Of a stretch of DNA of 64,000 nucleotides, positions 8,668 to 17,273 are shown in pieces (positions within the stretch are counted from its first letter, which is position 1; every line of letters begins with the position of its first letter). This DNA comes from Anaerolineae bacterium. Its GTDB lineage: Bacteria > Chloroflexota > Anaerolineae > 4572-78 > J111. The stretch is from positions 1 through 64,000 of the forward strand of contig JAKLJP010000036.1 of assembly GCA_023151115.1 (NCBI GenBank), in the 5' to 3' direction. The notes beneath the pieces are model-generated. The model had not been told where the DNA came from and did no database searches. It saw only the letters and a list, made by a program, of their open reading frames with translations. The position numbers were made by a program, and so were the translations under genes.

Positions 8668-11600
8668 TTAGTTTACCTCGAGTTGTTCCACTCGATAACT
8701 ATCTGAAGCATCCCTCATGGGCAAACGCAAGCCGCTGTCGGGCTGATAAAGACCCACCACCAGTTGATACAGGCCGGTGGGCAAATCCGGCGGCAAAACC
8801 AGTGTATGGCTATCCTCAATGCTTTCGCCCGGCTGCCACCAGGGGACAGGATAAGCTCCGGCTCGGGGCAAAGCATCATTTTGGGCAACAATTTGGCCCT
8901 GTTCGTCCAGCAGGTGGGCAAAAACCATATAATTCTCACTTACTACCTGGTTTGTAGTCCAGAAAAGATTGACCAAAAGCGTTTCACCGGGTCGCACCGG
9001 CGGCGACGAAAGGCTGTAACCCTGCAAAGCCAGTCCATTTTGCCAGACAGCGGTGACCGGGATAACGCCAGCGAGATTGGGTTCCCGCTCTGGGGGAATC
9101 GTAAACCGAGCGATGACCTGGTCCAATTCCTCTCCGGCGGCATTGGTTGAAGGCAACGGGACTTCGCTTCCATCCTGCAAGCCAACTTCAATTTGGGCTG
9201 CCAGCGGACGTTCCAACTCGGCGGCCAGGATGAATAGATGTTGAGTCACAATTACTTCGCCCTCAACCCGTCCAGCGGTGATTAAATCAGTGTCAACCCG
9301 GCCTAAATTGAGGCGGCGACTATCAGCCAATTGGACGGTCAGCCGGAGCGGGTCTGAGCCGTTTTTAAGCAACTGCCAGAAGAGGGTCAATTTAACTTCC
9401 TGGCCGGGCTGTGGCAACGCCGGGTCAAGTTGATAAGCCAACAGCTTAATCCGGTCATCGTAGCTCCGATCCAAACGCAGCACGTCAGGAGGCAGGCTAC
9501 TGGCAGCAATGGCTTCCAGCCGAGCTTGTTCCGGCGTATCTGCGACTTCTCCCGTAGGGCTGATGGTTGCCGCCTGCCAGCCTTGAGGAAAATTAAACGG
9601 TTCCGGCTCACCTCCTTCTTTTTCAGGGGCGATCAGGGCAAATTCGACACGGTAGGTTCCCGGCGGAAGTCCTGCGATCACCGGGGCGCATAAGCTCTCA
9701 AGATAGCTCCCTCGCGTTTGCATTTGGCTGATAAAGGGCGTATCAGGAGAACAGGTCACCCAATCGGTTTGGGCCGTTTCTCCCTGTAACCGAGCTACCA
9801 GACTCCGCTCTGGCTGTGACAGTCCCAAATTTTCCCAGAACAGGCGCAGTTGACCGTCTTTCTCCCAGCGATAGCCCAATAAAGCCGCCTGGTCGGGAAA
9901 AACGCTTACCTGGGGGTCGGCAGGAGTGGTGAAAGGGATCGGGTAAACCCAGGCATAATCAATGCCGGCAATGGTGATCACTTTCTCCGGGGAACGGGCC
10001 TGGAAGTAGTCAATAAAGCCGGGGCTGGGTTCCTGGCGGCGCTGCACCTGTTGAATGTACAGCACCACGTAATCGGCCTGGGTCCAACGGCCATCTGGCA
10101 AGAGCGAAATCTGTTCGCCCTTAAAGCCGAGCATATTATGGGTAAAGCGTGAGGCGACGACCAGACCACGGCTGTTGGGTTTGGCGGCCAGGTACTCGCC
10201 AACTTGATCCATCCCCTCACCCCAGCCGATGCGCATGGTGCGAACCGCCGTTGATCCACCACCCAACAGGGGATTGAAATAGGAGTAATAGTAAGGATGG
10301 TGCGGCATAATCGTGACCAGTTGGACAATGAGCAGCCCAACAAACAAAGCTCCATCCAGGTAAGGAGTAGGGAGGGAAAGTTTGCTTTTCCATCGTTTTT
10401 TTAGCCAATCCCATAGAAAGACCCATCCCAGGCCGGCCAGAATATCTACACCCAGAAAAATAGGTAATAAATAGCGATCTTGTTTGTGGCTGCCTACACT
10501 CATGACTAAAGTATAAACAAGAATGTAGATAAGGAGAATGAAACTGGCTTTACGGCTGAAGGTTTGAGCCGAACCACCCTCATTCCCCGCTTGCTTTGAA
10601 ACAAGGCGAAAGGTATAAAAGATAAGACCCAGAAGCGTTACCGGGGTAATACGCATCAGAAAAGCAAAGGGGTAAAAGATGAGGCCCGGATCGGCATCAG
10701 CGTAGGTTTGGCCCATAAAAAAAAGGTTGACCCCTTCAGCGCCAACCTTGCGGGTAGTGTAATTGTAGACCAGGCTCAACGTCTCCAACGGACTCACCCA
10801 CATGGCGGGCCAAAGAAGAACCCAGGTCAAACCGGCGGCGACGGCCCAAAGCATGCCAAATTTAATAAGAAGGGAGTAGGGAGTAGGAAGTAAGAAGTAG
10901 GGTGTCGTTTTCTGACTGCCTATTTCAGACTCTCTACTGCTATAGATAAAAAGCCCAATCAGAGCTATTGCCGGCAGGATTGCCAACGCCTGGATTTTGG
11001 TCAAGAAACTTAATCCACCCAAAATGCCGGAGATAATCACATAACGCCAGCGAGGCCGGCGATAGTAGAAAATGAGCGCCAGAATCGAGAGGGTGATTAA
11101 GCCGGTCAGGACAGCCTCAGCTCGGTTAACCCGCGAGTCGCTCAGATAGAAAGGGTCAAGGGCAACCAGCACTGCGCTCAACAAGGCAGTTCGCCGGCCA
11201 AAGAGCCGCCAAACTGCCCCGATGACCCCTAAAGCCAGCAAAGTATTGAGCAGCACTATCGGCAGGCGCTGCTGGTATAAAAAAGCGGAACGCTCCCACT
11301 CGTGCAGAATCAGGTAGAGACCGGCATCGCCAATCCATTCGCCGGCCACAATGGAGCGCCGGATCGCTTCCCCTAAAACCCAGATACTTTCCGCCCAAAC
11401 GGGCACAATGCCGGGGTAACCGTCGCCAACCAATGTTCCGGCCAAATCACCCCGGCTGAGGGCCGAGACAAAATCTTCGGCCCAATGCCAGCGGTCGGCT
11501 TCATCTACAATGAGATATTGGTTGAGTTGGGTAAGCCGTGGCAGGGCTATTAGTAAAATCAAGCCAATGATTATTAAGGGCAAGGTACACCGGCAAAATA

Positions 11601-11673
11601 AGAGGCCGAAATGGTAAAAGGGCCGCGTCTGTTGGGTTGATGGCGTTTTGAGCTTGTCGTGATCTGATATCAC
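8668..11673 (-). CDS. GT39/PMT-like membrane glycosyltransferase with three C-terminal beta modules
   Basis: About 1001 residues, the longest protein in the window. GTG is the likely start; no ATG precedes the first membrane helix (about 24-46). The acidic motif is IVDEAD (D57-E58). SHKQDRYLLPIFLG and IGWGEGMDQVGEYL place it with the genes at 718, 3625, 14608 and 17274; the linker domain has ADYVVLYIQQVQRRQ and YAWVYPIP. Three beta modules follow; the last is the best conserved (VNLFWTTNQVVSENYMVFAH, LPPDLPTGLYQLVVGLYQ). It starts 16 bases downstream of the stop of the gene at 11690, so a minus-strand operon is likely. Two heptad arrays (10362-10378 and 10872-10906) encode PTPY-type loops. 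Confidence 0.85.
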   Translation of the reverse strand: MISDHDKLKTPSTQQTRPFYHFGLLFCRCTLPLIIIGLILLIALPRLTQLNQYLIVDEADRWHWAEDFVSALSRGDLAGTLVGDGYPGIVPVWAESIWVLGEAIRRSIVAGEWIGDAGLYLILHEWERSAFLYQQRLPIVLLNTLLALGVIGAVWRLFGRRTALLSAVLVALDPFYLSDSRVNRAEAVLTGLITLSILALIFYYRRPRWRYVIISGILGGLSFLTKIQALAILPAIALIGLFIYSSRESEIGSQKTTPYFLLPTPYSLLIKFGMLWAVAAGLTWVLLWPAMWVSPLETLSLVYNYTTRKVGAEGVNLFFMGQTYADADPGLIFYPFAFLMRITPVTLLGLIFYTFRLVSKQAGNEGGSAQTFSRKASFILLIYILVYTLVMSVGSHKQDRYLLPIFLGVDILAGLGWVFLWDWLKKRWKSKLSLPTPYLDGALFVGLLIVQLVTIMPHHPYYYSYFNPLLGGGSTAVRTMRIGWGEGMDQVGEYLAAKPNSRGLVVASRFTHNMLGFKGEQISLLPDGRWTQADYVVLYIQQVQRRQEPSPGFIDYFQARSPEKVITIAGIDYAWVYPIPFTTPADPQVSVFPDQAALLGYRWEKDGQLRLFWENLGLSQPERSLVARLQGETAQTDWVTCSPDTPFISQMQTRGSYLESLCAPVIAGLPPGTYRVEFALIAPEKEGGEPEPFNFPQGWQAATISPTGEVADTPEQARLEAIAASSLPPDVLRLDRSYDDRIKLLAYQLDPALPQPGQEVKLTLFWQLLKNGSDPLRLTVQLADSRRLNLGRVDTDLITAGRVEGEVIVTQHLFILAAELERPLAAQIEVGLQDGSEVPLPSTNAAGEELDQVIARFTIPPEREPNLAGVIPVTAVWQNGLALQGYSLSSPPVRPGETLLVNLFWTTNQVVSENYMVFAHLLDEQGQIVAQNDALPRAGAYPVPWWQPGESIEDSHTLVLPPDLPTGLYQLVVGLYQPDSGLRLPMRDASDSYRVEQLEVN
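10362..10378. repeat. Short GGGAGTA-type heptads inside a GT-C gene
   Basis: About two degenerate units (AGGAGTA, GGGAGGG) encoding SLPTPY on the minus strand. They match the longer array at 10872 in the same gene. Confidence 0.6.
10872..10906. repeat. GGGAGTA heptad array inside a GT-C gene
   Basis: Five consecutive 7-base units (GGGAGTA twice, then GGAAGTA, AGAAGTA, GGGTGTC). Read on the minus strand in frame they give TPYFLLPTPYSLL, directly before a membrane helix. Thirty-five bases is not a multiple of three, so flanking bases must restore the frame. Confidence 0.9.
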
Positions 11674-11689
11674 TGTCTGACCGTTATCA

Positions 11690-14545
11690 TCAGAAGGCTT
11701 GGCCCACCGCAGCTATCACAATTTTCCGAAAATCAACAGCTTGCTCGGGCTGGGGGACTAGTTCAAGGTAGTTGAAACCTGAGCGTAACAAAAGCGGTAC
11801 AATCTTTGGTTCACCCGATACATTAATCGGACTGTTCGGCAGGAGTTGATTGTTAAGCTTAAGGTGAAGGGTTATAGGTGTTGCGGGCGGGTCGAATTGA
11901 AGCTGTAATTCGGCCGGGCCAGCCTGGGCTGAATAGACAAATAAATTACCATCTTCAGTCAGGCGTAACAGTGTCCCTTCTTCGACAACCTCCCAATTGT
12001 CTCGTTCCGGCAGAATTTGCCAGTTAGGGAGAGACGTGGCCGCTGATATGGGGACAATGTAAACCAGGATTCTACCATCGGCAAAAATAGGGCTACCCAA
12101 AAGTCCAGGCAGGTAATCAAGCGTCTTTTTATTGCTACCTGTCCCCATCATGGCCGGGGTAGCGATGACTCGCTTAAGCCGCATATCAGCCAGAATTGCC
12201 CGGCGATCTTCTTCATCAGGGGCAACAAACACTGTTTGGGACGGGAGGGGGGCCAGGAGTTGATCCAGAAAGCGCCGTAATTCAATAGCGCCGGTTGGAT
12301 TTCGATGGATGTAACCGCCGGCCAAAGGATGTTCATGTACGGTTTGATAAAACATAGCATAGTTGGTTGAATGTCGTGGCAGAGAAATAACCCCTCCCTC
12401 CAGTGTTTCATTAGCTAACAGGTGATAATACTTTGGAACGGGTAACTCCTCGGTCGGAAAGGGGAAGATAACCCAATACTCCACGAAAATCAGGCTAGCT
12501 AAACCGGCCACGACCAGTGCATAGAGGCTATACTGAGTGATTCGTTTGCTTTGGCTGAGATACCTGGAAAGTAATTGCAACAGCCAGCCCACGCCAATTG
12601 CCGTTACTACAATTAAACCCAAATTCATGGTTTCATCCAGCCGGCCGGGGGTACGGCTCCAGGCAAAAAAGGGTAATTTGGACACCCAGGCGTAAGGCAG
12701 AGACACAGGTTGTACCTGCCCGCCAATTTTGAGCCATGGCCCTAATGAGAGCAGACCGCACCCAACGGCCAGAACCAACCATAAGCGAACTTTCTGCCAA
12801 CACTGCCAGCCAGCTAAGCCAACCAGGACAATCACCGTCACCCCTAGATAGTGCAGGGGTTCGCCCAGGTCGCGTGGAATTTCTATTTGCGGCAAGCGAC
12901 CAAAGTAAGTCGGGGGCAACCCAAGCAGGGGGAGAAAGGGCTGGAAAGGTGAAGGTAAGATAAAGGCTAATAAATCGGTTGAGCGATTGACCAGCTCATG
13001 GGCTTGCAGATACCCCAATTCTCCCTGTTGAACCTGCTGTAAGGTTGACCAGCCAAATGGTAAAAAGATAAACAAAGCCAACAAATTGGCGGCCAACAAC
13101 CAACCGATAGGTTTGCCTAGTTGTTGCCAACGCCCTCGCGCCGACCATAGTTGCCGCCCCAATTGGCCCCCCCCCACCACCAGTAGAACCGGAATAATTC
13201 CATAACCTATGTGCATAGGTTGAGAAGTGGCCAAGAGCACTGTGATTATCCCATGCCAAATTGCTAATCTGGCCGAAGGACGGCGTAGTAAAATCAAAAG
13301 CGATAACGCATACAGCGGCAAAAAATAATTGGTAATAAAATGCAGATGTCCAGCTACGGCATGTCCTACTCGATTGGGATAAATGGCAAAGATTAAGCCG
13401 CCAATAATCGCCGCAGCTACATTACCAGATACAAAGCGGCATAAAAGGTAGCCAGCTACCCCCGCCAGAACAAAACTCAACAATAGAGCTACATTGTACG
13501 AAAACAACGGCCCTAACAATAAGGTAAAGGGTAAACAGACAAAAGCCACGTAAGGGTCTTGGGCTAACACTGAGAACCGGATATTCAAAGGGTAATAAAG
13601 ATGCGTAACTTGATCTGGCCAAACACCCAATTGCAGTAAGGCTTCTTTTACCCACCACTGATACCAAATGAACTGTAATGGGTCCCAATTACTCACCCCG
13701 CCTACAGCGGTGGTCAACTGCCAGATCAGAGGGTAGGTCAGCGCCAGGGTTAAAAGGCTATAGAATAAGGTTATCCAGATCAACTCCCGCCGCAGAGAAA
13801 GCGGGCGTTCTGCGGTAATTTTCCTGGCCACACCGATAACCCCTCGACACACTGGGGGCCAGGCGACATAGCTCACCAGGATAAACAGCAGCACCAGAGC
13901 AGGCAGCCCTAACCCATCATGAATGATGTTGCTCCACCAAGTTGGCTGAAGTTGTAACCTCACCTGAGACACTTCTACGGTTGTGGCCTGCTGCCCTAAC
14001 AGCCCCAGCCCAATCTCGACAGTTACGGTCTGCCAATGGGTGATAAAATTATAATCGAATTGTTGCTCCGCTCCGGCAACAAGCCATTCTGGACTGGAAA
14101 ATTCGTCGGTTTTTATTAGCTGGCCGGCTTGATCGAACTGCGCTATCCGCAACACCAATTGGGCTGAACTCTGTTCTATCTGAATCAGTTGATAATTTAC
14201 CACTACCCGAAAACGCTGGAGCGGTGCAACAGCAACTCTTTGTCCAACCCCGGCCAAACTACTTTGGGCCGCATCGGGAATACTAATTTTTAGCACGGTT
14301 TGGGTTGGTTTCAGGGTGGAAAGTTCTGAAATAACCTGTGCCTCTCTCCGATTGAGCACAGCCCAACCCGTCAGACCCTCGGCAAAACCAGGGTTAGATA
14401 ATAAATTAGTCGCAGCAATTGTTTGGTTAGCCCGCCAGATAATCAAGCCGGCTAACCCCAGTATAACCAACAATAGAAAGAATTTACCCAGATGCCAGCC
14501 AAAAACAAGTTGTTGCCGACGCTTATCATTCAACTCATTGTGCAT
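11690..14545 (-). CDS. YfhO-like polytopic membrane protein with an N-terminal beta domain
   Basis: About 951 residues. One hydrophobic helix (about 20-40) is followed by a 160-residue soluble domain beginning NLLSNPGFAEGLTGW. That opening is typical of carbohydrate-binding jelly-roll domains. Then come about a dozen membrane segments with SNWDPLQFIWYQWW, YPNRVGHAVAGHLHF and FAWSRTPGRLDETMNLGLIV, which resemble YfhO/GT-C membrane proteins. The C-terminal soluble part (PRHSTNYAMFYQTVHEHPLAGGYIHR onward is present but not a known motif) lacks the beta modules of its neighbours. It lies between the genes at 14608 and 8668 on the same strand with short gaps. It may handle a glycan or lipid-linked sugar, but this rests only on fold and neighbours. 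Confidence 0.7.
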   Translation of the reverse strand: MHNELNDKRRQQLVFGWHLGKFFLLLVILGLAGLIIWRANQTIAATNLLSNPGFAEGLTGWAVLNRREAQVISELSTLKPTQTVLKISIPDAAQSSLAGVGQRVAVAPLQRFRVVVNYQLIQIEQSSAQLVLRIAQFDQAGQLIKTDEFSSPEWLVAGAEQQFDYNFITHWQTVTVEIGLGLLGQQATTVEVSQVRLQLQPTWWSNIIHDGLGLPALVLLFILVSYVAWPPVCRGVIGVARKITAERPLSLRRELIWITLFYSLLTLALTYPLIWQLTTAVGGVSNWDPLQFIWYQWWVKEALLQLGVWPDQVTHLYYPLNIRFSVLAQDPYVAFVCLPFTLLLGPLFSYNVALLLSFVLAGVAGYLLCRFVSGNVAAAIIGGLIFAIYPNRVGHAVAGHLHFITNYFLPLYALSLLILLRRPSARLAIWHGIITVLLATSQPMHIGYGIIPVLLVVGGGQLGRQLWSARGRWQQLGKPIGWLLAANLLALFIFLPFGWSTLQQVQQGELGYLQAHELVNRSTDLLAFILPSPFQPFLPLLGLPPTYFGRLPQIEIPRDLGEPLHYLGVTVIVLVGLAGWQCWQKVRLWLVLAVGCGLLSLGPWLKIGGQVQPVSLPYAWVSKLPFFAWSRTPGRLDETMNLGLIVVTAIGVGWLLQLLSRYLSQSKRITQYSLYALVVAGLASLIFVEYWVIFPFPTEELPVPKYYHLLANETLEGGVISLPRHSTNYAMFYQTVHEHPLAGGYIHRNPTGAIELRRFLDQLLAPLPSQTVFVAPDEEDRRAILADMRLKRVIATPAMMGTGSNKKTLDYLPGLLGSPIFADGRILVYIVPISAATSLPNWQILPERDNWEVVEEGTLLRLTEDGNLFVYSAQAGPAELQLQFDPPATPITLHLKLNNQLLPNSPINVSGEPKIVPLLLRSGFNYLELVPQPEQAVDFRKIVIAAVGQAF

Positions 14546-14607
14546 TAGCCGAATTTATTTCCTTTTGATTTTGAACATACCAGTCACATTTTACTCGTAT
14601 TCAGGCC

Positions 14608-17121
14608 CTATTGCTTAACCGGAATTGTAATCGAGGCAAGTTTGACCACATTTTCGGCATTATTCCCCCCCATCAGCGGTAGGCGCATCCCTGTTTGGGC
14701 ATCATACACCCCAACCAACAGATTATAAGTTCCAACTGGGCTATTCGGCTTGAGGGTGAGTTGAATAGTATCCATTACCCACTCTCCCGGCTGCCATTGG
14801 GTGGTGGGCAACTCGCTTCCATTCAGGTGAGGAATTCGGTCAATTTGGCCCCAGATGGTTCCGCGTGTATCTACAGCGTGGACAAACATGGTGTAAGATA
14901 GCGACATCCGCTGTCGCGCCTGCCATACTAATTTGATTTCAAAAGTACCTGGATTGTTTGTACTTTTCACGTCAGCCCCGGCCAAGAGCATCACATCGCC
15001 AAAGTTAGCCGATAGCGGTATTCGAGCCGCAGGCTGATCCAGTGCTCGAACCGGCAGTGTTCCTGCCTGGTAGGATATATCATCCACCGATACGATGAGT
15101 GGATAGTCACCGCGAGCGATATCGGCAGGCAAGTCAAGCCGATAATGCCCCTCGACCGCTGAAGGCCCGTTTGGGTCCAGCACTGGACCGATTTCCTCGG
15201 CCCAAACATGATTCGACTCGTCGTTAAGTGTTACTTTGACTACTTGACCGGCAGTATTGGGCGTTGTGTCACCCCAAACCAGGGTTAAGATAGCCACTTG
15301 CCCCGGTTGCGCGGCCCACCGATCCAGGCGATAACCCCGCAAAACGAGACCATTACCAAAATTGGCCCCATGGACTTCCCGCAACTGTGGCCCCGGATAA
15401 AGCCAGGCATAATCCACCCCATTCAATCGGACTACGTGCTCCGGTGTCCTGGCGGCGAAATAGGGCCAGAACTCCGGGAATGGGTTACGGTTTTGAATCT
15501 GGCGCAGGTAGATGAGGATGTAGTCGGCTTCGTCGTCGTAGTGGGCTTTGGTGTAACGTCCCTGGTAGAAAGGCACAAAGGTATCCCACAGACTGGTGGC
15601 AACGGTTAAATCGGCGACATTGGGTTTTTGGTTCAGATAATAGGCCATGTGATCCAGCCCTTCCCCTGCGCCCACTTTAATCAGGTGGGGGGCCAGCCAG
15701 GGACCGCCCACCAGGGGATTCAAATAATTAAAATAGTAGGGAAAGTAAAGCGCTCCCAAAACAACCTGGATCACCAGCAGCAACCCAATAGCCAGCCTGG
15801 CCCATGAGCGGCCGGCAAGCCGGGTAGCGCCGGCCAATTTGAGGCTCAATTTCTCCATCAAGCCGACAATTCCCACTGCCGCCAAGACATATAACCCCGG
15901 AAAGGTGGGCAAGGCGTAGCGCAGGTCGCGGGTATCGGCGGGGATCAGCAGGAGATAAAACAAGACCACAAAAATCGCCAGCCATTTGACCGTCCACATC
16001 GTCGGCGGCGTAGATTCAGCGGATAACTCTCGCGGCGATTTGAACCAGCCCCATTTAACTGCTGCGATAAAACCGATTAAGCCCAACCACAGTGGCAGGG
16101 TACTCTTGAAAATCCAGTTGGTCGGATAAAACAGAAACCCCAACTGCGGCACGGGATTGTCAGGATAGGGCAGCAGCGAAGGCGAAGGGTCATCCAGGCT
16201 TTCAAAGCCGCTGCCGGAATGAAAAAGGACTAATTGCAGCGTTTCCACCGGTGCAGCCCACAACGCCGGCCAGACTGTCACCACTGTAACCAACGCCACC
16301 CCTCCAAAAATAATCCCCTCGGTCACGGCCTGCCGCCACTCAACCCAACGACGCGGCCAGCCGCTTTCAAACAGAAGAAAGAAGACTACAAAAACAAACA
16401 AATACAACGCCGTCGGTTTGGTCGCCAGGGCCAATCCGCCCCATACTCCCGCCAGCAGCAACCAGCCCATAGACCAAATCCTAAAGGTCTTAAAGACCTC
16501 TAGGGTTTGCCCACCGCTGCACCAGCGATAATACAGCAGCGTCAGAAGCGATAAATTAATGGCGACACAAACGGTCAGGTCGTTATGGACCAGCCGTGAC
16601 AGGCCCATAAAAAAAGGGTCAAAAGCCAGCAACAGGGCGGCCAGCAGGGCGATGGATGGCTCAACGAGTTGGCGTAATAATAAGTAAAAAGCCACCACAA
16701 ATAGACTCGTCCACAAAACAAAGGCCAGGCGGGTCCAGGCATAAAAATCCAGGCTAATTCTTTCGGTTTTTTCGGGTACCAGGGCCAGATAATCGCTCAA
16801 ATTGCCGGCGGGACGATCTGCGTCCAGCCAATATTTGGCGGTCAAACCCAGGCCACCCAGCCACATCGCCGGCACGCCGGAGGCAAAAGTTTCGCCCACA
16901 TCCGGCGTCGCCGCTTCGGCGCTGGCCTGGGCAAAGTCGCCGGCCAAAACAGCCCGCCAAAAAAAAGCCGAGCGATAAACCCAACGGGCCTCATCTATGG
17001 CGACAAAAGAATCCAACCCCATCACTCGTGGGGTTAAAACTACGGCAAACAAGACCAGGCTGATCAGCCAGACGGATAGATTCTTTTGGCCCGGCAGAGT
17101 GGTCTCCACTTGTTTCCCCAT
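14608..17121 (-). CDS. GT39/PMT-like membrane glycosyltransferase with two C-terminal beta modules
   Basis: About 837 residues from ATG 17121; a GTG at 17145 would add eight. Neither has a clear ribosome site. The first external loop has FVAIDEARW (D43-E44 from the ATG). TRDLRYALPTFPG, VGAGEGLDHMAYYL and ADYILIYLRQIQNR place it in the five-member subfamily with the ADYV and YAWLYP linker. Two beta modules follow: the first is divergent (LTLVWGDTTPN), the second typical (IKLVWQARQRMSLSYTMFVH, SPVGTYNLLVGVYDAQTGMR). It is the upstream member of the run of minus-strand genes at 14608, 11690, 8668 and 6478, and is separated from the gene at 17274 by a palindromic element. Substrates are unknown. 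Confidence 0.85.
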   Translation of the reverse strand: MGKQVETTLPGQKNLSVWLISLVLFAVVLTPRVMGLDSFVAIDEARWVYRSAFFWRAVLAGDFAQASAEAATPDVGETFASGVPAMWLGGLGLTAKYWLDADRPAGNLSDYLALVPEKTERISLDFYAWTRLAFVLWTSLFVVAFYLLLRQLVEPSIALLAALLLAFDPFFMGLSRLVHNDLTVCVAINLSLLTLLYYRWCSGGQTLEVFKTFRIWSMGWLLLAGVWGGLALATKPTALYLFVFVVFFLLFESGWPRRWVEWRQAVTEGIIFGGVALVTVVTVWPALWAAPVETLQLVLFHSGSGFESLDDPSPSLLPYPDNPVPQLGFLFYPTNWIFKSTLPLWLGLIGFIAAVKWGWFKSPRELSAESTPPTMWTVKWLAIFVVLFYLLLIPADTRDLRYALPTFPGLYVLAAVGIVGLMEKLSLKLAGATRLAGRSWARLAIGLLLVIQVVLGALYFPYYFNYLNPLVGGPWLAPHLIKVGAGEGLDHMAYYLNQKPNVADLTVATSLWDTFVPFYQGRYTKAHYDDEADYILIYLRQIQNRNPFPEFWPYFAARTPEHVVRLNGVDYAWLYPGPQLREVHGANFGNGLVLRGYRLDRWAAQPGQVAILTLVWGDTTPNTAGQVVKVTLNDESNHVWAEEIGPVLDPNGPSAVEGHYRLDLPADIARGDYPLIVSVDDISYQAGTLPVRALDQPAARIPLSANFGDVMLLAGADVKSTNNPGTFEIKLVWQARQRMSLSYTMFVHAVDTRGTIWGQIDRIPHLNGSELPTTQWQPGEWVMDTIQLTLKPNSPVGTYNLLVGVYDAQTGMRLPLMGGNNAENVVKLASITIPVKQ

Positions 17122-17157
17122 GCTTGATACTTTTAAGAGTTGCACAGTTGGCTAAAA

Positions 17158-17250
17158 TCATGTCATTTTGACCGAAGGGAGAAATCTTTCTAAATTCGCC
17201 TTGCGTGCAAAACGTTCAGGGATTTCTCGGCCTCTGGCCTCGACATGACG
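17158..17250. repeat. TGTCATTT-type palindromic element, copy 1 of 3
   Basis: Begins CATGTCATTTTGACCG and ends in the inverted form (CGACATGAC); inner arms are GAGAAATC and GATTTCTCG. It lies upstream of the GT-C gene at 14608. It is the most diverged of three copies; the others are at 43644 and 46662. Confidence 0.8.
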
Positions 17251-17273
17251 TGTGAGCCCATTAACTCGTAACT

